Source: Ruminococcaceae bacterium UBA1244 (GTDB lineage Bacteria; Bacillota; Clostridia; Oscillospirales; Acutalibacteraceae). From it: a stretch of 11,702 nucleotides of DNA. Every line of letters starts with the position of its first letter. Position 1 is the stretch's first letter. The notes beneath the pieces were generated by a model, which did no database searches, was not told the origin of the DNA, and saw only the letters and a program-made list of their open reading frames with translations. Location of the stretch: positions 1-11,702 of the forward strand of contig DBWG01000109.1 in assembly GCA_002308635.1 (NCBI GenBank). The letters run 5' to 3'. The position numbers and the translations under genes were made by a program. Positions 1-5,561 of this stretch are shown piece after piece.

Positions 1-310
1 CCGACGAGATACATATATCCGACATTCCTGAGCTTCCGATACGGTTGAAGCCAAAATGTATGCGGTAGTCACGGCCTTTTTCCTTTCCTTCAGCACAAAC
101 AAGCCAGCCTGCAACATAGTTGTTGCCGCCGATATCGGAATAGTAAGAAACCGTTTTTTCACCGTCATCCTCCACCGATCTCCGGCTGATGACTATTTTT
201 TTAACACTCTGAGGCTCACCGGAAGAACTGTCGGCCTTTCCGCAGTGCGGACAGACCTGATATCGTCTGTCATCGTACAAATGGCCGTTTTCACAAACCT
301 TGACGGACAT
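1..310 (-). CDS. FHA-domain protein with N-terminal zinc ribbon (partial)
   Basis: The gene starts with ATG at 310 and runs off the left edge, so only the first 103 residues are visible. Residues 1-24 hold a small zinc-binding knuckle (C6, H10, then C20-x2-C23, in the pattern CENGH...CPHCG). A polar linker follows. From about residue 66 the start of a forkhead-associated (FHA) fold is seen (VAGWLVC, GRDYRIHFG, then IG-S-S-G-M-SDI). FHA domains bind phosphothreonine peptides and usually work with Ser/Thr kinases and PP2C phosphatases. The gene begins 19 nt after the stop of the PP2C gene, with its GGAGG ribosome site in that gap, so the two are very probably one operon. An oddity is that the usual Arg of the FHA 'GRS' motif is Ser here (G92-S93-S94). 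The rest of the FHA fold lies outside the window. Confidence 0.8.
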   Translation of the reverse strand, partial: MSVKVCENGHLYDDRRYQVCPHCGKADSSSGEPQSVKKIVISRRSVEDDGEKTVSYYSDIGGNNYVAGWLVCAEGKEKGRDYRIHFGFNRIGSSGMSDICISS

Positions 311-329
311 ATATCTCACCTCCTGCGGT

Positions 330-1061
330 TTATTTTATCATAATTGCAACCGCTGAATAATTATCGCTGTCAACATATTCTCCCGCACTCTTCACTTCGG
401 CTTCCATTTTTGACAGCCACTCCTGTGCGCTTCCGCTTTCTCTCAGATATTCTGCAATATCATCCTCGCTGATGAGGGTCCAGAAGCCGTCCGTGCAGAT
501 CAGCACAGCGGTATTCCGGTCGCAGCTGTATCCGCTCTCTGTAATCTCATAGCTTTGTTCGCCCCATTCATCTCCAAGACAGCGCAGCAGACGGTTCCTG
601 TCGGGATGAGTCCTGACTTCTTCCTGAGTTATATCGCCTGCATCACACAGAAGCTGTGCAAAGCTGTGGTCGTGGGAGCGCTTTACAAGATTGCCGTTCC
701 AGAAAAGCAGCACTCTCGTATCACCGATAGTTCCGAAGCTCAGCTTATCACTGCGGAACACCGCCGCAGCAAGCGTGGATTTTAAAGAAAATCTTTCTCC
801 AAGCTCTTTTCTTTCAAAAAGTATCCTTTTTTGTGCCGACTCAAATATGAGATTCAAAACGTTCTCGTTCTGAGAAAACGCTCTGAACACGTCCTCCGAT
901 GTCTGTACGGCAAGCTCAGCCGCAGCATCGCCACGCCCGTGTCCGCCCAGACCGTCGGCAACAGCAAAACATATAGTATCATCGTCAAGTGCAGTGATCC
1001 TGATGCGGTCCTCGTTCAGTTCACGGGCACCATTTGACGTAACGCTTGCATAATCTATCAT
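330..1061 (-). CDS. PP2C-family serine/threonine protein phosphatase
   Basis: This is a 243-residue PPM/PP2C metal-dependent phosphatase of the bacterial Stp/PrpC type, cytoplasmic, expected to remove phosphate from Ser/Thr residues. Its length is normal for a stand-alone catalytic domain, with no TM segment. Family motifs appear in order: NEDR (residues 16-19), DGLGGHG (36-42), GDTR (113-116), TDG (190-192) and DSDN (231-234). The metal-binding acidic positions D18, D36, D191 and D233 are all present, so it should be active. The ATG at 1061 is chosen because AAGAGGT (1071-1077) sits at a sensible distance. A GTG at 1070 would abut that site. The FHA gene follows 19 nt downstream, the common phosphatase-plus-phosphopeptide-reader arrangement. 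The partner kinase is not in the window and may lie to the left. Confidence 0.92.
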   Translation of the reverse strand: MIDYASVTSNGARELNEDRIRITALDDDTICFAVADGLGGHGRGDAAAELAVQTSEDVFRAFSQNENVLNLIFESAQKRILFERKELGERFSLKSTLAAAVFRSDKLSFGTIGDTRVLLFWNGNLVKRSHDHSFAQLLCDAGDITQEEVRTHPDRNRLLRCLGDEWGEQSYEITESGYSCDRNTAVLICTDGFWTLISEDDIAEYLRESGSAQEWLSKMEAEVKSAGEYVDSDNYSAVAIMIK

Positions 1062-1070
1062 ATCCAACAC

Positions 1071-1077
1071 ACCTCTT
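1071..1077 (-). promoter_or_regulatory. Ribosome binding site deciding the PP2C start
   Basis: AAGAGGT on the minus strand lies about 9 nt before the ATG at 1061. The same bases would be directly next to the in-frame GTG at 1070, which is too close, so the ATG is preferred and the protein is three residues shorter. Confidence 0.6.
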
Positions 1078-1131
1078 TATTTTCTTCCGGATAACTGACA
1101 GCCGTTCTTTCTGTTCAGCGTTTCCAAAGAA

Positions 1132-1164
1132 ATTATAATCCATCCGGAGAGTCTATTGACACAA
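1132..1164 (-). promoter_or_regulatory. Possible promoter of the PP2C-FHA operon
   Basis: A perfect TATAAT lies at 1132-1137 on the minus strand, about 70 nt before the PP2C start. No good -35 box sits at 17 bp. TTGTGT at 1159-1164 would need a 21-bp spacer. No convincing terminator separates this region from the LytTR gene upstream, so read-through from that gene is also possible. Confidence 0.35.
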
Positions 1165-1183
1165 ATGTAAAAAACGGTCGGTT

Positions 1184-1903
1184 TTATGACATATTTGACA
1201 TTTCAAAAATATCTTTCATTTCCTGATAGTACCTGCGGCTCAGCGGGATACTGTCGCCGCTGCGCAGGACAACGGACGATGAAGAATACGAATATACCTG
1301 TGCGGCATTTACAACATAGCTCTGGTGGCAGCGCACAAACTGTCCCTTTGGAAGTATTTCCATAAGATCATCCATCTTTTGATAAAACTCAAATCTTTCA
1401 TCCGGCGACACCGCTGCGATTTTTCTGCCCCTGCTTTCAAAATAAACGATCTTGTCAAGGCGGATATTCTGCTTGCACCCGTTAGAGCGCACATTGAGAT
1501 ATGCGGATTCGCTCCGAAGCTTTTCTCCCCGATAGCGGTCAAGTGACTCCCTGAGCTTTTCTGCGCCTCCCGATTTGAGAACATAGTCGAACAATTTATA
1601 TTTGTATCCTTCAAAAACATAGGATGCCGAGTCGGTAAAAATAATAATATCCGATTTGATGCCCTCGTTTTTCATACTGAGAGCGAGGCTCAGCCCGCCG
1701 CACTTGTCTGCATCAAGTATCATAAGATCCGGCAGGAAATCCCCCGTGCTTATATAGTTCATCACCTCATCGGCACGGCTGAAAAGCACAGTAAGAAGAT
1801 CCTCCGTTTCAAAGAATACAGAGGTTATACAGTTTTTTATGATAGTCCTGTGACTCTCATTATGATCACAAACTCCCACAACAAACAATCTCCACACTCC
1901 CAT
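1184..1903 (-). CDS. LytTR-family response regulator
   Basis: This 239-residue two-domain transcription regulator resembles AgrA/LytR-type proteins. Residues about 6-125 form a receiver domain with D64 (MILDAD) as the likely phosphoacceptor, T90 and K110 (YVLKS). The acidic pocket is unusual: the common C-D-D-E reads C12-D13-H14-N15-E16. Residues about 134-236 form the LytTR DNA-binding domain, with the diagnostic FVRCHQSYVVN (189-199) and IPLSRRYY (219-226). LytTR domains bind short direct repeats near promoters. No histidine kinase gene is adjacent, so it is an orphan here. The ATG at 1903 has only a weak ribosome site. A TTG at 1888, preceded by GGGAG at 8 nt, would give a protein starting MFVVGVCD, which matches how receiver domains normally begin, so the true start may be 1888. 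The next gene downstream is the PP2C, 122 nt away. Confidence 0.9.
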   Translation of the reverse strand: MGVWRLFVVGVCDHNESHRTIIKNCITSVFFETEDLLTVLFSRADEVMNYISTGDFLPDLMILDADKCGGLSLALSMKNEGIKSDIIIFTDSASYVFEGYKYKLFDYVLKSGGAEKLRESLDRYRGEKLRSESAYLNVRSNGCKQNIRLDKIVYFESRGRKIAAVSPDERFEFYQKMDDLMEILPKGQFVRCHQSYVVNAAQVYSYSSSSVVLRSGDSIPLSRRYYQEMKDIFEMSNMS

Positions 1904-1947
1904 ACCGGATCACATTTTTATTGATTTCAATACAATTTCACAGTCTA

Positions 1948-1976
1948 ATTATAATTAATATGGTCTGATTTGTCAA
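1948..1976 (-). promoter_or_regulatory. Consensus promoter of the LytTR regulator gene
   Basis: The minus strand carries TTGACA (1971-1976), a 17-bp spacer, and TATAAT (1948-1953). This is an exact match to the housekeeping sigma-A consensus at ideal spacing. Transcription should start near 1941, giving a leader of about 40-50 nt. Two AATYAGAC direct repeats overlap the spacer and the start region (see findings). Confidence 0.85.
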
Positions 1977-2010
1977 TATTAGGCCATCTTATTTATTGTT
2001 CCGAAGAAAT

Positions 2011-2055
2011 ATATAAAAAATCACCGGAACCGCTGTATTTATACGGTTCCGGTGA
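2011..2055 (-). terminator. Intrinsic terminator of aqpZ
   Basis: A 12-bp perfect inverted repeat (2021-2032 with 2044-2055, arm TCACCGGAACCG) with an 11-nt loop is followed on the minus strand by a T-run (2015-2020) and further AT-rich bases. It begins 18 nt after the aquaporin stop codon. Confidence 0.92.
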
Positions 2056-2072
2056 TGGAGCATCAATGAATA

Positions 2073-2876
2073 TTATCTTCTTCTTTTCTTGCTGCGGGGC
2101 TTGCCGTAGTTATTTGCTCTGGGAGCAGAAGACTTTTCGGCAGGTGCAGCAGCTTCCTCTTCCTTTTCGACAGTGCCTTCAGAGAGGAACTTATATACCA
2201 TAGCCGCAAGCACAGCGCCTACCAACGGAGCAACGATAAATACCCATACATTGGAGAATGCGTCGCCGCCCTTGAAGATAGCGGGGCCAAAGCTTCTTGC
2301 GGGGTTAACCGATGTGCCTGTGAAGTAGATGCCGAAAATGTGAACGAGAGTAAGCGTAAGACCGATAACTATACCGGCAACGGAAGCGTTCTTGATCTTT
2401 GATGTAACGCCGAGAATAGCGATAATGAATACAAAAGTAAGGATTATCTCAATAAGAAGAGATGCCCATACATTGTCGCCCTGATAGAGGCCGTTTGTAC
2501 CGAGACCTGTTGCCTTTACTCCGGCTGCGATATCAGCATCTGACGGGTTGAGCTTATCATAGAAGATACCATAAAGAGTTGCGCCGCCAAGAATACCGCC
2601 GATAAACTGTGAAGCGACATAAGCACCGAACTCGCTGCCCTTCATTTTTCCGCTGACGAGCATGGCAAGAGAAACTGCGGGGTTGATGTGGCATCCCGAA
2701 ATGTTTCCGATAGAATAAGCCATCGCAACGATAACGAGACCAAATGCAAGAGCCGTCATGAGGTAAGCCGGATCCGGCTTGTCACTGCATCCGAGTACGA
2801 TAGCTGTTCCACAGCCAAAAAGAACCAGTACAAATGTACCGATACATTCAGCTATGCTTTTTTTGAGTAGCTGCAT
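2073..2876 (-). CDS. aqpZ: Aquaporin Z-type water channel
   Basis: This 267-residue MIP-family membrane channel has six predicted TM helices and two NPA half-helices, N65-P66-A67 (HINPAV) and N191-P192-A193-R194 (SVNPAR). The positions matching the E. coli AqpZ selectivity filter are F45, H179, T188 and R194, the narrow water-type set rather than the wider glycerol-facilitator set. The likely role is rapid osmotic water flow across the cytoplasmic membrane. The start is the ATG at 2876, with AAGGAGGA seven nt upstream. A longer reading frame to 2972 is rejected because its extra residues translate the ribosome site and promoter. An oddity is a roughly 35-residue C-terminal tail, acidic then Ala/Pro-rich, ending in RSKKRRR, which E. 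coli AqpZ lacks. It is a single-gene unit with its own promoter and terminator. Confidence 0.95.
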   Translation of the reverse strand: MQLLKKSIAECIGTFVLVLFGCGTAIVLGCSDKPDPAYLMTALAFGLVIVAMAYSIGNISGCHINPAVSLAMLVSGKMKGSEFGAYVASQFIGGILGGATLYGIFYDKLNPSDADIAAGVKATGLGTNGLYQGDNVWASLLIEIILTFVFIIAILGVTSKIKNASVAGIVIGLTLTLVHIFGIYFTGTSVNPARSFGPAIFKGGDAFSNVWVFIVAPLVGAVLAAMVYKFLSEGTVEKEEEAAAPAEKSSAPRANNYGKPRSKKRRR

Positions 2877-2882
2877 AAAAAA

Positions 2883-2890
2883 TCCTCCTT
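2883..2890 (-). promoter_or_regulatory. Ribosome binding site of aqpZ
   Basis: AAGGAGGA on the minus strand, at good spacing to the ATG at 2876, fixes the start and excludes the 32-residue upstream extension. Confidence 0.85.
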
Positions 2891-2924
2891 GTTTTTCCGA
2901 TAACGGAATATTAAATGTATGTCT

Positions 2925-2953
2925 ATTATAAAGTATTTCCTCCCAATATTCAA
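2925..2953 (-). promoter_or_regulatory. Promoter of aqpZ
   Basis: TTGAAT (2948-2953), a 17-bp spacer and a perfect TATAAT (2925-2930) lie on the minus strand. The expected start of transcription is near 2918, giving a short leader of about 42 nt. Confidence 0.75.
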
Positions 2954-3039
2954 CTACAATTTTGTATGACAATAATAAAAATTTTGTAAACTTTTGGTTC
3001 TTTATGCCTTATTGGAATATTGACACAAAAATTCGTGCA

Positions 3040-3082
3040 TAATATAAACGGGCAATGACAAGTAAGCCTTCGTCATTGCCCG
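3040..3082 (-). terminator. Intrinsic terminator of the lysA-like gene
   Basis: An 11-bp perfect inverted repeat (3049-3059 with 3072-3082, arm CGGGCAATGAC) with a 12-nt loop is followed on the minus strand by TTTATATTAT. It lies about 50 nt past the decarboxylase stop codon. Confidence 0.8.
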
Positions 3083-3132
3083 AAATATGCCATGTTTTGC
3101 GGAGCATCACACAGCTCCACACTCCACACTTA

Positions 3133-4389
3133 TTATATGCAGTCCCAGAAGCCGTCGAGGGTAGCGAAATAATCGTATACGGTCTCTGCACGGCGTATCT
3201 CTATGACCGAGCCGTCCTCTCTGAGAAGAAGCTCCGCAGATCTGAGTCTGCCGTTGTAGTTATAGCCCATCGCAAAACCGTGTGCGCCTGTATCGTGGAT
3301 AACAAGGATGTCGCCCATGTCGATCTTCGGCAGTTTGCGGTCTATTGCAAACTTGTCGTTGTTCTCACAAAGCGAACCCGTAACGTCATAAACGTGGTCG
3401 CAGGGCTGGTCTTCCTTTCCGAGTACGGTAATGTGGTGATATGCGCCGTACATAGCCGGACGCATAAGGTTTGCGGCGCAGGCATCAACGCCGATATATT
3501 CCTTGTGGATATGCTTTTCGTGGATAGCCGTTGTAACAAGGTGTCCGTAAGGAGCAAGCATGAATCTTCCAAGCTCTGTGAAAATACTTACATCTCCCAT
3601 TCCTGCGGGAACAAGTATCTCTTCAAAGGCTTCCTTTACGCCCTGACCGATCACCATTATATCATTCGGCTCCTTGTCGGGGGTATAGGGAACTCCGACA
3701 CCGCCGGAAAGATTGATGAAGCCGATATGTACTCCTGTTTCCTCTTTCAGCTCAACAGCCAATTTGAAAAGTATCTTTGCGAGTGTCGGATAGTATTCAT
3801 TTGAAACGGTGTTGCTGGCAAGGAATGAATGGATGCCGAAATTCTTTGCGCCAAGCTCTTTCAGTCTGAGGAAAGCATCCCTGATCTGTGTTCTTGTCAT
3901 TCCGTATTTTGCATCGCCGGGATTATCCATTATGGTGGTTGAGATGGAGAATGTTCCGCCGGGATTATACCGGCAGGATATGGTCTCCGGAATACCGCAG
4001 ACCTCCTTCAGCATATCAATGTGGGTAATATCGTCAAGATTTATGATAGCTCCGACTTCATTTGCAAAGCGGAACTCTTCTGCGGGAGTGTCGTTTGACG
4101 AAAACATTATCTCCGGATATCCGAAACCGCACTTCTGGCTCATCATAAGCTCTGCGTAGGATGAACAGTCAGTACCGCAGCCCTCTTCCCTGAGGATTTT
4201 GAGGATAGCGGGAGTCGGCGTTGCTTTTACCGCAAAAAATTCTTTGAATCCCTTGTTCCATGAAAAGGCCTGTTTGAGCCTTCTTGCGTTTTCTCTGATA
4301 CCCTTCTCGTCATATATATGAAACGGGGTAGGATATTTTTTAATGATCTCTTCTGCTTTTTCCTTTGTTATAAACGGTACTTTTGACAT
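3133..4389 (-). CDS. lysA: Diaminopimelate decarboxylase family enzyme
   Basis: This 418-residue cytoplasmic PLP enzyme belongs to the fold-type III Orn/DAP/Arg decarboxylase group 2. LysA converts meso-diaminopimelate to lysine and CO2, the last step of lysine synthesis. K55 in FFAVKAT is the likely PLP lysine. H187 (FGIHSF) and the S228-G229-G230 turn match cofactor-binding positions. E272-LGR, C341-E342 and Y376/Y378 near the end fit the C-terminal barrel and active site. Two signatures differ from standard LysA: EPGR reads ELGR (272-275) and CESGD reads CENND (341-345). As I recall, similar long variants in Clostridia are annotated as DAP decarboxylase, but the substrate is not proven by sequence. 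The ATG at 4389 has AGGAGG upstream. The 22-residue longer frame to 4455 covers the promoter and is rejected. It is a monocistronic unit, divergent from the small membrane gene. Confidence 0.82.
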   Translation of the reverse strand: MSKVPFITKEKAEEIIKKYPTPFHIYDEKGIRENARRLKQAFSWNKGFKEFFAVKATPTPAILKILREEGCGTDCSSYAELMMSQKCGFGYPEIMFSSNDTPAEEFRFANEVGAIINLDDITHIDMLKEVCGIPETISCRYNPGGTFSISTTIMDNPGDAKYGMTRTQIRDAFLRLKELGAKNFGIHSFLASNTVSNEYYPTLAKILFKLAVELKEETGVHIGFINLSGGVGVPYTPDKEPNDIMVIGQGVKEAFEEILVPAGMGDVSIFTELGRFMLAPYGHLVTTAIHEKHIHKEYIGVDACAANLMRPAMYGAYHHITVLGKEDQPCDHVYDVTGSLCENNDKFAIDRKLPKIDMGDILVIHDTGAHGFAMGYNYNGRLRSAELLLREDGSVIEIRRAETVYDYFATLDGFWDCI

Positions 4390-4398
4390 ACGTCGATC

Positions 4399-4404
4399 CC
4401 TCCT
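4399..4404 (-). promoter_or_regulatory. Ribosome binding site of the lysA-like gene
   Basis: AGGAGG on the minus strand, 9 nt before the ATG at 4389, decides the start. The roughly 30-nt leader leaves no room for a lysine riboswitch. Confidence 0.75.
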
Positions 4405-4425
4405 GAGATTAAAAAATACACACAC

Positions 4426-4455
4426 ATTATACAAAAAAAGGAAGCATTTTGTCAA
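4426..4455 (-). promoter_or_regulatory. Promoter of the lysA-like gene
   Basis: The minus strand has TTGACA (4450-4455), an 18-bp spacer and TATAAT (4426-4431), both hexamers perfect. The -35 box ends 2 nt from the ribosome site of the opposite-strand membrane gene (4458-4465). Any plus-strand promoter must therefore overlap this one. Confidence 0.85.
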
Positions 4456-4473
4456 CGGGAGAAGGTTATTATT

Positions 4474-4794
4474 ATGAAAAAAATATTCATTGCCGCAGGC
4501 AAAAAAACGCCCTATGACTCCTCTCTGATAATGATATATTTTCTGCTTATGACGGAATTCATGTTTTCGTCCGGCATCATTCCGTACTCAGCTCCTTACA
4601 AAGCCTCCGCAGCACTGCCGGCATTTGTGATACCGCTCATTCTGCTGATACTCCTTAAAATATGTTTCGGTGCGGAGCTTCCACGTCACAAAAAACTCAT
4701 ATCCGTACTTTTGTCAGCGGTTATGATCTGCTATATCCTTGCAGGTATGCAGCACGTTTTCAGGGCGGCGTATTCCTACTATATTTTCACATAA
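4474..4794 (+). CDS. Small hypothetical membrane protein
   Basis: This 106-residue protein, of no family I recognise, is the only gene on the plus strand. It has a short basic N-terminus (MKKIF...GKK) and three hydrophobic stretches long enough to span the membrane, at residues about 17-37, 47-66 and 73-96. Basic residues between the second and third spans (RHKK) suggest a cytoplasmic loop there. It has no signal peptidase site and no catalytic motif. Support for it being real: AGAAGG lies 8 nt before the ATG (4458-4465), and a hairpin terminator begins just after the stop codon. No clear promoter was found. A weak TATACA (4428-4433) with CTGAGA at 19 bp would overlap the lysA promoter on the other strand. 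Function unknown. Confidence 0.7.
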   Translation: MKKIFIAAGKKTPYDSSLIMIYFLLMTEFMFSSGIIPYSAPYKASAALPAFVIPLILLILLKICFGAELPRHKKLISVLLSAVMICYILAGMQHVFRAAYSYYIFT

Positions 4795-4795
4795 A

Positions 4796-4829
4796 AAAGC
4801 AGTTCCCGCAAATCAGGGAACTGCTTTAT
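4796..4829. terminator. Bidirectional terminator between convergent genes
   Basis: A 12-bp perfect inverted repeat (4796-4807 with 4816-4827, arm AAAGCAGTTCCC, 8-nt loop) has A-rich bases on its left and T-rich bases on its right. It can therefore end the plus-strand membrane gene (stop at 4794) and the minus-strand sirtuin operon (stop at 4832). It almost fills the 37-nt gap. Confidence 0.9.
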
Positions 4830-4831
4830 CT

Positions 4832-5545
4832 TCAGAGTACGCACTCGCCAAGTACTTTTCCTATCGGGTCACGTATCACGATATCGGCTTTTGAATCGAA
4901 GCATGTTTCCGATTTGTTGAGCAGGACGATCTTACTGCCTCCGAAATAATTCAGGAAACCCGCCGCAGGATAAACATTCAATGATGTTCCGCCGATAATA
5001 AGCACGTCAGCCTTTGCTATTGCACGAACGGCATTTTCAACGGTCTCATCGTCAAGACCTTCCTCATAAAGCACAACATCGGGCTTTATCGTTCCGCCGC
5101 AGGTGCATTTCGGGATGCCGCTGCTTTCGGTTATGGCTGAAAGGTCATAAAACTTTTTGCACCTCATGCAGTAGTTTCTCAGTACCGAACCGTGAAGCTC
5201 ATATACGGTCTTACTGCCCGCAGCCTGATGCAGACCGTCGATATTCTGTGTCACAACCGCTTTCAGCTTTCCCTGTTCTTCTAACTTTGCAAGAGCATAG
5301 TGAGCCTTGTTCGGCTTTGCCGATGTGCATATCATCTTGTCCCTGTAAAAATCATAGAAATCCTTTGTCTTTGTGATAAAAAAGCTATGGCTGAGTATGG
5401 TTTCGGGCGGGTATTTGTATTTCTGGTTATAAAGCCCGTCAACGCTCCTGAAATCCGGTATCCCGCTTTCGGTAGAGACACCCGCACCGCCGAAAAATAC
5501 AATATTGCTGCTTTCTGCAATGACCTTTTTCAGTTCCTCATACAT
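4832..5545 (-). CDS. cobB: Sirtuin: NAD-dependent protein deacylase
   Basis: This 237-residue cytoplasmic Sir2-family enzyme removes acyl groups from lysines using NAD+, releasing nicotinamide and O-acyl-ADP-ribose. The Rossmann signature GGAGVSTESGIPDFRS spans residues 19-34. QNID is at 100-103, the catalytic histidine is H118 (ELHGS), and the structural zinc site is C126-x2-C129-x17-C147-x-C149. GTSLNVYPAAG (186-196) is the usual C-terminal NAD-binding stretch. PDVVLYEEGL (155-164) resembles the bacterial class U group such as Thermotoga Sir2. All key residues are present. The ATG at 5545 is chosen because AAGGAGGT (5553-5560) lies just upstream. An eight-residue-longer GTG frame would translate that site. 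The ribosome site starts right after the stop of the secreted transglutaminase-like gene, so the two are cotranscribed and probably translationally coupled, an unexpected pairing. Confidence 0.93.
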   Translation of the reverse strand: MYEELKKVIAESSNIVFFGGAGVSTESGIPDFRSVDGLYNQKYKYPPETILSHSFFITKTKDFYDFYRDKMICTSAKPNKAHYALAKLEEQGKLKAVVTQNIDGLHQAAGSKTVYELHGSVLRNYCMRCKKFYDLSAITESSGIPKCTCGGTIKPDVVLYEEGLDDETVENAVRAIAKADVLIIGGTSLNVYPAAGFLNYFGGSKIVLLNKSETCFDSKADIVIRDPIGKVLGECVL

Positions 5546-5552
5546 TTCAAAG

Positions 5553-5560
5553 ACCTCCTT
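5553..5560 (-). promoter_or_regulatory. Ribosome binding site of the sirtuin gene
   Basis: AAGGAGGT on the minus strand sits 7 nt before the ATG at 5545 and 1 nt after the TGA of the upstream gene (5562-5564). It decides the sirtuin start and indicates coupling. Confidence 0.85.
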
Positions 5561-5561
5561 A

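Noticed and set aside
56..343. A 95-codon plus-strand frame at the left edge
   Set aside because: It is antisense to the FHA-domain gene, which has a strong ribosome site and family motifs.
1140..1183. Terminator after the LytTR gene
   Set aside because: Only a 5-bp AAAAC/GTTTT stem is present. It is too weak to call, so read-through to the PP2C gene stays possible.
2877..2972. N-terminal extension of the aquaporin by 32 residues
   Set aside because: The extra codons translate the ribosome site (EKQGGF) and the promoter -10 region. The ATG at 2876 has an ideal site.
3101..3118. Small GGAGC/GCTCC hairpin just after the lysA-like stop
   Set aside because: It has only five base pairs and no T-run. 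The strong terminator lies further on at 3049-3082.
3055..3804. A 249-codon open frame on the plus strand opposite the lysA-like gene
   Set aside because: It lies fully antisense to a gene with clear family motifs, has no ribosome site and no recognisable domain. It is an open-frame shadow.
4390..4425. Lysine riboswitch before the lysA-like gene
   Set aside because: The leader from the expected start site to the ATG is only about 30 nt, far too short.
4390..4455. N-terminal extension of the lysA-like protein by 22 residues
   Set aside because: It would put the start codon inside the consensus promoter.
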